Shown: one piece after another, positions 43,566-50,969 of the stretch
How positions within the stretch are numbered: the first letter of the stretch is position 1
How the letters are laid out: every line of letters begins with the position of its first letter
Source of the DNA: CAYLNL01 sp964385175
GTDB lineage: Bacteria; Bacteroidota; Bacteroidia; Flavobacteriales; Flavobacteriaceae
Reading direction: 5' to 3'
NCBI GenBank assembly: GCA_964385175.1
Contig: CAYLNL010000008.1
Span: forward strand, 62,001-126,000
DNA: 64,000 nucleotides
Translations under genes and position numbers: made by a program
The notes under the pieces: generated by a model
Databases searched by the model: none
What the model was told of the DNA's origin: nothing
Seen by the model: the letters and a program-made list of their open reading frames with translations, nothing else

Positions 43566-45095
43566 TTATTCCCATTCAATAGTAGCGGGCGGCTTAGAAC
43601 TAATGTCATACACTACCCGGTTAACTCCTTTTACTTTGTTTATAATTTCGCTGGAAATTTGCTGTAAAAACTCATACGGCAGTTGCGCCCACTTAGCCGT
43701 CATTCCATCTATACTTTCTACTACTCTGAGCGCCACACACCGTTCATAGGTGCGCCCGTCTCCCATAACTCCTACAGATTGCACAGGCAACAAAATCACG
43801 GCTGCCTGCCACACGGTATCATATAACTTCCATTTTTTTAAGCCCTCCACAAAAACAGCGTCGGCATCTTGCAAAATAGCTACTTTTTCAGGCGTTACCT
43901 CGCCCAATATACGAATAGCCAGCCCTGGGCCGGGAAACGGATGCCGGTTTAGCAACTCCTGGGGAACGTTGAGCACCCTACCCACTTCGCGCACCTCATC
44001 TTTAAATAACGTTCGCAAGGGCTCCACCACCTGCAACCACATAGTTTCCGGTAATCCGCCCACGTTATGGTGAGTTTTTATAGTAGCTGAGGGGCCCTTT
44101 ACAGAAATCGACTCAATAACATCCGGGTAAATAGTCCCTTGTGCTAACCATTTTACTTCGCTAATGCCATGAGCCTCTTCTTCAAATACCTCAACAAACA
44201 AGCGCCCAATAATTTTTCGTTTCATCTCCGGGTCGGTAACTCCTTCCAAGGCAGTCAAAAAACGTGCCGAGGCGTCCACAGCCTTTACGTTTAACCCAAT
44301 CTTGCGGTACCAGGAAAGCACATTTTCATATTCGTTTTTACGCAGCAGCCCGGTATTCACAAAAATATTGTGCAACCGGGGGCCAATAGCCTTATGCAGC
44401 AGCACACCAGCCACCGTAGAATCTACCCCCCCGGAAAGCCCTAAAACCACCTTATCATCCTTTAACTGAGTTTGCAAGGCAGAAATGGTATCGCCTATAA
44501 ATGTATCGGCTGTCCATACAGGTTCTATGCCAGCTATTTCAAGAAGAAAGTTTTCAAAGATTTGTTTTCCATCTTCGGTGTGTTGCACTTCGGGATGAAA
44601 CTGAATGGCGTAAGTGGGTTCTCCTTCCAGCTTATAAGCAGCACATTCCACATCTTTGGTGCTGGCAAGGAGAGTTGTCCTGGCAGGCAACTGTGTAATA
44701 GTGTCGCCATGGCTCATCCATATTTCGCCGCCGCGCTTCACGTCTTTAAAAAGAGGCTCATCTTCTTTAATAAAAGAGAGTTTCGCGCTCCCATACTCAC
44801 GCATATTAGAGGGCGCTACTACACCACCGGCTGCATGAGCCAGGTGTTGGGCTCCGTAACAGATAGCGAGAAGGGGAATTTTTCCCCTCAGTTGAGAAAG
44901 ATCTACCTGCGGGGCATCGGGAGAGCGAACAGAGAAGGGGCTGCCAGAGAGGATAACAGCGCCGTAAACGCCTATATTTTCAAGGGGGTGATAGTACGGG
45001 TGTACCTCGCAGTATATGTGAAGTTCACGAACCCGGCGGGCTATCAATTGGGTATATTGAGACCCAAAATCTAATATGAGTACTGTGTTTGGCAT
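43566..45095 (-). CDS. guaA: GMP synthase (glutamine-hydrolysing)
   Basis: The 509-residue enzyme has a class I glutaminase domain, with nucleophile C79 in LAICYGAQ and the AIQFHPEV catalytic His/Glu. It also has the PP-loop LGLSGGVDSTVAG and the C-terminal dimerisation domain ending in PPATIEWE. It aminates XMP to GMP. The ATG at 45095 gives the usual MPNTVLILDFGSQ start. A TATTTTTG -7 box ends four bases upstream, so the mRNA may begin at or within a base or two of the ATG, that is, be leaderless. Confidence 0.96.
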   Translation of the reverse strand: MPNTVLILDFGSQYTQLIARRVRELHIYCEVHPYYHPLENIGVYGAVILSGSPFSVRSPDAPQVDLSQLRGKIPLLAICYGAQHLAHAAGGVVAPSNMREYGSAKLSFIKEDEPLFKDVKRGGEIWMSHGDTITQLPARTTLLASTKDVECAAYKLEGEPTYAIQFHPEVQHTEDGKQIFENFLLEIAGIEPVWTADTFIGDTISALQTQLKDDKVVLGLSGGVDSTVAGVLLHKAIGPRLHNIFVNTGLLRKNEYENVLSWYRKIGLNVKAVDASARFLTALEGVTDPEMKRKIIGRLFVEVFEEEAHGISEVKWLAQGTIYPDVIESISVKGPSATIKTHHNVGGLPETMWLQVVEPLRTLFKDEVREVGRVLNVPQELLNRHPFPGPGLAIRILGEVTPEKVAILQDADAVFVEGLKKWKLYDTVWQAAVILLPVQSVGVMGDGRTYERCVALRVVESIDGMTAKWAQLPYEFLQQISSEIINKVKGVNRVVYDISSKPPATIEWE

Positions 45096-45098
45096 GTG

Positions 45099-45106
45099 CA
45101 AAAATA
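45099..45106 (-). promoter_or_regulatory. possible -7 box (TATTTTTG) of guaA
   Basis: Minus-strand TATTTTTG is followed after three bases by the guaA ATG. If used it would give a leaderless transcript; the chance of a random match in AT-rich DNA is appreciable. Confidence 0.35.
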
Positions 45107-45134
45107 GCATCCTTAAAGGACATAGCGTATTTTC

Positions 45135-46736
45135 TTATAAGGGTATTATTAAAAAATCCTTCTCAAAGGCATTCATTTCTTCAAAGAGCCTATCTATAAA
45201 ACCAGCGCCATACGCCTCATAAACCTCCGAAAAATTCACTATCCGCTCCTGCAATTTGCCATTGGGAAACAACTCCTGGTGAAGGGTTGCTATACGATTT
45301 ACATACCCCGCTTCTTTTCGTTTTTGCGCTTTCAGGAGGCGCTTCTCCAGCCTGTGTAACCCTTTTAATTGTCTTGCTTCCTCTGCCCGCACGGCCCCCA
45401 GGAAAGAAACATCTGTCTTTTCTGCCAGCTTATACAATTCTTTAAATTGTTGCTGCAAATACGTTTTTTGAGGGGAAAAATCTATAGGAATATCACTTAT
45501 TTCTTTAATCGTATGCGTAATTAAATCTACCTGGCTCAAAAATAGCAACTGTGGCGAAATGCCGAGTTTTTCAAGTTTGGCAGCCTGTTTCTGTGTGAGC
45601 AACAAGGCAGAGTGCCGAAGCGTTAAAATGGGAAACAAAACTCCTGAAGCCTCAAAATAGCTTTTCAGTTGCAACCAGTAAGCCAGTTCGCCCGCCCCGC
45701 CAATATAGCTCAAATTGGGCAATATCACTTCCTGGTAAAGAGGTCGCATCACCACATTGGGGCTAAACCGCTCCGGGTAACCGTCCAGTTCTTTCAAAAT
45801 AGCCGCTTCGCTAAACCATATATCTGTATCGTGCACCCGGTAGCCGTCTTTTTCAGCCACCAGCCGTTTCCTCAGCGAGGCATGCAGGTAAAAAAGATTA
45901 CACAACCGGGGGTTCACCTGGGCTGTGTAGCCCGCATATACTCCTTGCAGCCGCTCCACAGTAGCAGCTATTTCTTTAAAAGATGTTTGGTTGCGCAACT
46001 CCTCTTTACAATAGGGAATGAAGAGGCGTTTAAGTTCCGGGACATTTGCATCGAGAATAACCAGCCCGTAACGCCCGAAAAGTTCATTCACCAAGTAACG
46101 AGTCGCCTCAGCCAAGGAGGAGTGTTGTATATAGGCTTTTGCAAATAGCTCTTTCAGGTAAGATGCCCATTTCCCGCTTCCCAGTTCTCTTTCAAAAGTG
46201 TGCAAGGTTTCCTCCAGTCCGTCTGTTTTCAGACAGCCCGTAACCTCATTAGAACCGGTATTCCAGTGCAATTTTTTACCCTTATAATAAAAATGATTTA
46301 TCTCTTCCACGTCGTGGTCTTCTGTCGCCATCCAGTAAACCGGCACAAAATGATAGCCCGGATGCTCTTCCTGCAAACGCTCTGCCAGCTGTAGGGTGGT
46401 GATAATTTTATAGAAAAAATAAAGCGGCCCCGTAAACACATTCAACTGGTGCCCGGTAGTAACCGTAAATGTAGTTTCTTCGGCTATTTTTTCAATATGA
46501 TGGTGTGTTTTTTCAGAAACCTGCAGCCTCTGGTACTGATGCCGGAGAGCGGTTACTAACTGTTCGCGGTTTTCGGGCGAAAAAGATTGTTGTTTCGCTT
46601 TTATTTGTTGAGTAAACTCCTCTGGTTTCGGAAAATGGTTATAAAAAGAATGTAGCGCCGCTTTTTCTTCCAGGTAATCACAAATTAGTCCCGAAAAAAA
46701 GCCGGTTTCCCGAAACGAAATACGAGTAGTAGCCAT
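45135..46736 (-). CDS. bshC: putative bacillithiol synthase (cysteine-adding enzyme)
   Basis: The 533-residue protein (ATG 46736) matches BshC: TTGHQLNVFTGPLYFFYKI near residue 95, YWMATEDHDVEEINHF near 135, and VVMRPLYQEVILPNLSYIGG near 325. BshC adds cysteine to GlcN-malate, the last step of bacillithiol synthesis. The BshA and BshB steps are not in the window. A bacilliredoxin gene at 14646 supports a working bacillithiol system. It sits just upstream of guaA on the same strand. Confidence 0.93.
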   Translation of the reverse strand: MATTRISFRETGFFSGLICDYLEEKAALHSFYNHFPKPEEFTQQIKAKQQSFSPENREQLVTALRHQYQRLQVSEKTHHHIEKIAEETTFTVTTGHQLNVFTGPLYFFYKIITTLQLAERLQEEHPGYHFVPVYWMATEDHDVEEINHFYYKGKKLHWNTGSNEVTGCLKTDGLEETLHTFERELGSGKWASYLKELFAKAYIQHSSLAEATRYLVNELFGRYGLVILDANVPELKRLFIPYCKEELRNQTSFKEIAATVERLQGVYAGYTAQVNPRLCNLFYLHASLRKRLVAEKDGYRVHDTDIWFSEAAILKELDGYPERFSPNVVMRPLYQEVILPNLSYIGGAGELAYWLQLKSYFEASGVLFPILTLRHSALLLTQKQAAKLEKLGISPQLLFLSQVDLITHTIKEISDIPIDFSPQKTYLQQQFKELYKLAEKTDVSFLGAVRAEEARQLKGLHRLEKRLLKAQKRKEAGYVNRIATLHQELFPNGKLQERIVNFSEVYEAYGAGFIDRLFEEMNAFEKDFLIIPL

Positions 46737-46856
46737 AGTGTACAATTCAATGCGTAAAAATACTATTCCTTCGCTTTTTATTTCCTAAAAGTAGGTTAAT
46801 ATATCTACAATTCTATATTTATTAGTAGTTTTACCTCCTTAAAATCATTCATCTCC

Positions 46857-49322
46857 ATGAAAATCAATCACACCCTATTCGGACTGTTATGGATAGGTAT
46901 AAGCAGCGCCCAATCCCTTCAATCGCCTTCTGCCTTTTTAGGATACGAGTTGGGCGCCCGTTTCTCCAGGCATCACCAGGTAATGGAATATTATGAGTAC
47001 GTGGCAAAAAACGCCCCTGCTATGGTGAAACTTCAACCATACGGGGAAACCTATGAGCATCGCCCATTACTAGTAGCTTTTATATCCTCACCCGAAAATA
47101 TAGCCAACCTCGAAACCATTCGCCAAGAGCAGCTAAAAGCTACCCAGGGAGAAGGCAGCGCTAAAATTGCCATTGTGTGGTTGAGCTACAACGTTCATGG
47201 TAATGAGAGTGTGAGCACAGAAGCGTCTATGCAAACCCTCTATGACCTCATCACCCAAAAACAAGAATGGCTCAAAAATACACTGGTAGTCATAGACCCG
47301 TGCATTAACCCCGATGGCAGAGACCGCTATGTAAATTGGTACAACCAGTTTGTAAATACGCCCTACCAGGTTGACCCTAATAGCAAAGAACACCACGAGT
47401 CCTGGCTATCGGGGCGTTCTAACCATTATATGTTCGATTTGAACCGAGATTGGGCGTGGATTACTCAAGTAGAAAGCCAGCAACGTTTAAAATTGTATAA
47501 CCAATGGCTGCCTCATGTGCACGTGGATTTTCACGAACAAGGGGTTAATGAGCCCTATTATTTCGCCCCGGCTGCCGAGCCGCTGCACGAGGTGATAACA
47601 GACTGGCAAAGAGAGTTCCAGGTAACCATCGGGAAAAACAACGCCCGTTATTTTGATGCGGAGGGCTGGTTTTATTTCACTAAAGAAATTTTTGATTTGC
47701 TCTACCCCAGCTATGGAGATACCTATCCTACCTACACCGGGGCTATTGGCATGACATACGAGCAAGGAGGGAGTGGCGTGGCCGGGTTAGGTATCCTAAC
47801 TGAGTATGGAGATACGCTAACGCTGAAAGACCGTATTGCGCATCATTACACGACCGGAATTTCTACGGTAGAGATGACATCTAAACATGCTGAACGGCTT
47901 ATTGCAGAATACAAAAAATTCTATGCCCGCACAAATTACCGGTATAAAAGCTACGTGATGAGCGGCGACCCTGATAAAATAGAAGCCTTGAAAGCGCTCT
48001 TAGACGCCCACGAAATTAAATACGGCTATTCCGATAAGGTGAATGTGAAAGGATATGAGTATACCACCAGGAAAGAAAAAACCCTGAAAAGCGATGTTCC
48101 TCATTTAATTGTAAGCACAAACCAGCGAAAAAGCGCTTTGGTGAGTGCGTTGTTTGAACCTGTTGCAAAGTTGAGCGATTCTGCCACGTATGACATTACT
48201 GCCTGGTCGCTTCCCTACGCATACGGCTTGGAGGCACTGGCTTCTGAAAACCTTGTGAACGCAACGCCTCTTCCACCCGTAGAAACCCGCAGCAGCGAAT
48301 TGTTGCAGCCCAATGCGTATGCCTACCTGGCCGATTGGAGCAGTATGAAAGACGCTCGTTTTCTTGCGGAACTTTTAAAGGAAAACATCCGCGTGCGCTA
48401 TACTGAACGCCCGTTTACGCTTGCCGGAAAGACCTTTGGAAGTGGAAGTCTTATTATAACGAAGGGCGATAATAAAAATAATAGAAACTGGGTAGAACGT
48501 TTAGCCACCGTTGCCCAAAAACATGGTAAAAGCCTTATCAGCGCTGCTACCGGTTATGTAGATGCAGGCAGGGATTTTGGCTCAGAATCGGTAAAAATGA
48601 TTTCCCCTGTGCGCGTAGCAGCGCTCGCGGGCGAGCCGGTTTCTACTCTTAATGTCGGTGAGATATGGCATTTTTTTGAGCAGCAGTTGCAGTATCCCCT
48701 CACAGTTTTAGATACTGACTATATAAATAGTGTTAATTTAAATACCTACCAGGTACTCATTCTCCCCGAAGGCTGGTATAAAAATAACTGGGATGAAAAG
48801 CGATTGCAGGTATTAAAAGATTGGGTGCGAAATGGAGGCAAACTCATTGCCATTGGCGATGCACTTACTTTTCTGGAAGGCGATGCCGACTTGGGGCTAA
48901 AAGGAAAAAAAGCCGCTTCCGCCGAGACAGAAAAGAACAAAAACACAGCGTCTTACAGTGCCACAGAGCGAAATTATATTAAAAACATTATTACCGGTGC
49001 TATCTTTAAAGCCAAGGTAGATGCTACCCATCCGTTGGCTTTTGGTTATGGAAACGATTATTTTACCTTGAAATTGAGCCCCGCCGCCTATGAGCTGCTG
49101 CCTTCGGGCAATGTAGCTTATATAGGCGCAGAAAGCGACCCTTATTCTGGTTTCGCCGGCAGCGAAGCTAAAAAACAACTCCCCAGCTCACTCTTGTTTG
49201 GGGTAAGCCCACTGGGCAGAGGGTGCGTGGTATATATGGTAGATAATCCCCTGTTTCGGGGGTTTTGGGAAAACGGGAAATTGTTTTTCGCCAATGCCAT
49301 TTTTATGGTGAATAACCCATAG
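46857..49322 (+). CDS. secreted M14-family zinc carboxypeptidase
   Basis: The 821-residue protein has a signal peptide of about 19 residues. The M14 domain carries the zinc ligands H114 and E117 (YNVHGNES) and the later His in DFHEQG. The proposed catalytic glutamate is in MTYEQGGSG near residue 304. The C-terminal 400 residues include LPEGWYKNNW and WVRNGGKLIAIGDAL, a class-I-glutaminase-like fold common at the end of long Bacteroidota M14 proteins. It probably trims secreted peptides or peptidoglycan. Monocistronic. Confidence 0.92.
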   Translation: MKINHTLFGLLWIGISSAQSLQSPSAFLGYELGARFSRHHQVMEYYEYVAKNAPAMVKLQPYGETYEHRPLLVAFISSPENIANLETIRQEQLKATQGEGSAKIAIVWLSYNVHGNESVSTEASMQTLYDLITQKQEWLKNTLVVIDPCINPDGRDRYVNWYNQFVNTPYQVDPNSKEHHESWLSGRSNHYMFDLNRDWAWITQVESQQRLKLYNQWLPHVHVDFHEQGVNEPYYFAPAAEPLHEVITDWQREFQVTIGKNNARYFDAEGWFYFTKEIFDLLYPSYGDTYPTYTGAIGMTYEQGGSGVAGLGILTEYGDTLTLKDRIAHHYTTGISTVEMTSKHAERLIAEYKKFYARTNYRYKSYVMSGDPDKIEALKALLDAHEIKYGYSDKVNVKGYEYTTRKEKTLKSDVPHLIVSTNQRKSALVSALFEPVAKLSDSATYDITAWSLPYAYGLEALASENLVNATPLPPVETRSSELLQPNAYAYLADWSSMKDARFLAELLKENIRVRYTERPFTLAGKTFGSGSLIITKGDNKNNRNWVERLATVAQKHGKSLISAATGYVDAGRDFGSESVKMISPVRVAALAGEPVSTLNVGEIWHFFEQQLQYPLTVLDTDYINSVNLNTYQVLILPEGWYKNNWDEKRLQVLKDWVRNGGKLIAIGDALTFLEGDADLGLKGKKAASAETEKNKNTASYSATERNYIKNIITGAIFKAKVDATHPLAFGYGNDYFTLKLSPAAYELLPSGNVAYIGAESDPYSGFAGSEAKKQLPSSLLFGVSPLGRGCVVYMVDNPLFRGFWENGKLFFANAIFMVNNP

Positions 49323-49421
49323 CAGTTACCAATTCTTTTTATCTCATTCTATAGAGCGGGTGTTCTTGCAAATTACTTTTTATTTGTACAATATAAATGC
49401 ACTATATACTGGAAATTTTTG

Positions 49422-49429
49422 TATTTTTG
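49422..49429 (+). promoter_or_regulatory. -7 box (TATTTTTG) of greA
   Basis: TATTTTTG lies 55 bases before the greA ATG and just upstream of a leader hairpin. Confidence 0.5.
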
Positions 49430-49432
49430 CTC

Positions 49433-49463
49433 AAAATCCTCTTAGAAAGATGAAGGGGATTTT
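49433..49463 (+). promoter_or_regulatory. 5'-terminal hairpin in the greA leader
   Basis: Arms at 49433-49443 (AAAATCCTCTT) and 49453-49463 (AAGGGGATTTT) can pair over 11 positions with one G-U pair and a 9-base loop. It starts at the predicted transcript start and is followed by a short T-rich stretch, so it could stabilise the mRNA or attenuate transcription. Confidence 0.4.
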
Positions 49464-49484
49464 TGTATTTAAAACAATAGAGTT

Positions 49485-49958
49485 ATGAGTAATGTATCTT
49501 ATTATACAGAAGAAGGCTTAAAAAAATTAAAAGAAGAACTCAATTTTCTAAGAGATATAGAACGCCCCCGAATTTCGCAAGCTATAGCCGATGCCCGTGA
49601 TAAAGGAGACCTTTCTGAAAATGCAGAATATGACGCCGCCAAAGAAGAACAGGGGTTGCTGGAGTTAAAAATAGCAAAACTTGAAGAAATTGTAGCCAAC
49701 GCCCGTCTTATAGACGAGTCGCAGTTAGATGTCTCCAAGGCACTGGTGCTCTCTAAGGTGAAAATTAAAAACAAAACCAATAATATGGAAATGACCTACA
49801 CCCTGGTATCGGAAAACGAAGCCGATTTGAAAGCGGGAAAAATTTCTGTAAACTCTCCCATCGGGAAAGGGTTGTTGGGAAAATCTGTAGGCGAAACTGC
49901 TAAAATACATGCCCCTGGCGGTACTCTGGAATTTGAAATCCTGGAAATAACCCGGTAA
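49485..49958 (+). CDS. greA: transcription elongation factor GreA
   Basis: The 157-residue protein has the N-terminal antiparallel coiled coil (residues 10-75) with the acidic tip sequence ARDKGDLSENAEYDAAKEEQ. The C-terminal FKBP-like domain ends GGTLEFEILEITR. It rescues backtracked RNA polymerase by inducing transcript cleavage. It is followed after 9 bases by a HIT-family gene, so the two are probably co-transcribed. Confidence 0.97.
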   Translation: MSNVSYYTEEGLKKLKEELNFLRDIERPRISQAIADARDKGDLSENAEYDAAKEEQGLLELKIAKLEEIVANARLIDESQLDVSKALVLSKVKIKNKTNNMEMTYTLVSENEADLKAGKISVNSPIGKGLLGKSVGETAKIHAPGGTLEFEILEITR

Positions 49959-49967
49959 TTATATTCT

Positions 49968-50372
49968 ATGGCAAGCATTTTTACCAAAATTATCTGCGGA
50001 GAAATTCCCTCCTATAAAATAGCAGAAGATGAAAATTTCTTTGCTTTTTTAGACATCAATCCCAATGCAAAAGGGCACACTTTATGCGTTCCCAAAAAGG
50101 AGATAGATAAACTTTTTGATTTGGATGAACCCACATACACCGGCTTACTCCAATTCTCGCGCAAAATAGCTCTTGCCATAGAAAAAGCCATTCCCTGCAA
50201 ACGGGTGGGCATGGCGGTAGTGGGGCTGGAGGTGCCCCACGTGCATGTACACCTCATTCCCCTCAACAACATGAAAGAGATGACCTTTCAGCACAAAGTA
50301 TCCATAGAACCTGGAGAGTTTAAAGAAATCGCCTCCCACATCCGCAATCACTTAGATAAGACCATTCTTTAA
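49968..50372 (+). CDS. HIT-family nucleotide hydrolase/transferase
   Basis: The 134-residue protein has the histidine triad H91-V-H93-V-H95 in VPHVHVHLIPL and the N-terminal FTKIICGEIPSYKI typical of Hint-like members. It would hydrolyse purine nucleoside phosphoramidates or dinucleotides. It lies 9 bases downstream of greA, an order seen often in Bacteroidota. Confidence 0.95.
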   Translation: MASIFTKIICGEIPSYKIAEDENFFAFLDINPNAKGHTLCVPKKEIDKLFDLDEPTYTGLLQFSRKIALAIEKAIPCKRVGMAVVGLEVPHVHVHLIPLNNMKEMTFQHKVSIEPGEFKEIASHIRNHLDKTIL

Positions 50373-50433
50373 AAAGAACCAAAGGTTTTATATCCTCATA
50401 ATCGTCCCAGCGCCCAATAGAACCTGCAAAAAC

Positions 50434-50937
50434 ATGGAAATTTCTCTTTGCCAAACGCCCGATATAAAAAGGCTTCTACAACTATATGAAGAAGCTGGCC
50501 AATGGCAGCGAGAACACTCAGATTTTTCGTGGGGAAGTTTTGAAGCCCAAACGCTTCAACAGGAGATTGAGCGCAGGGAATTATATAAAATAATGGTGAA
50601 CGGGCAAATAGCTTGCGTATTTAAAATGATATTGAACGACCCTGTTATCTGGAGAGAAAAAGACAATGAGCCGTCTGTTTACCTGCACCGTATTGCTGGC
50701 GGTGCAGCATATAGAGGGGCTGGTTTTATGAAGTTTTTAATAGCCTGGGCGGTAGATTTTTGCCGCCAGCATAACCGCCACTACATTCGTTTGGATACAT
50801 GGGGGCTAAACCAAAAACTGACGGATTATTACCTCAGCGTAGGGTTTCGTCTCGTAGGTAGTAAATTCATTAGTGAGGCAGATGGACTACCACCTCACTA
50901 TAGCGGCAAACTCAATTTGTTTGAAATGGCGGTTTAA
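50434..50937 (+). CDS. GNAT-family N-acetyltransferase
   Basis: The 167-residue protein has the GNAT core: VYLHRIAGGAAYRGAGFMK carries the acetyl-CoA pyrophosphate loop (Q/RxxGxG/A-like), and YIRLDTWGLN plus YYLSVGFRLVG form the later strands. Substrate unknown. It follows the HIT gene after 61 bases and converges with hppA; the two stop codons lie in the arms of an 8-base hairpin (TAAGTTAC/GTAACTTA). Confidence 0.9.
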   Translation: MEISLCQTPDIKRLLQLYEEAGQWQREHSDFSWGSFEAQTLQQEIERRELYKIMVNGQIACVFKMILNDPVIWREKDNEPSVYLHRIAGGAAYRGAGFMKFLIAWAVDFCRQHNRHYIRLDTWGLNQKLTDYYLSVGFRLVGSKFISEADGLPPHYSGKLNLFEMAV

Positions 50938-50969
50938 GTTACGTAAGGTTTATTCGTATGAGTAACTTA
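50935..50969. terminator. possible bidirectional hairpin between convergent stops
   Basis: Perfect arms TAAGTTAC (50935-50942) and GTAACTTA (50962-50969) flank a 19-base loop and contain the stop codons of both the GNAT gene and hppA. There is no strong T run, so termination is uncertain. Confidence 0.35.

Noticed and set aside
43556..43609. Longer N-terminus of the LysM/periplasmic-binding protein
   Set aside because: It would overlap the 3' end of guaA and place residues before a clear signal peptide.
44472..45074. 200-codon plus-strand frame
   Set aside because: Antisense shadow of guaA, which has intact motifs in the other frame.
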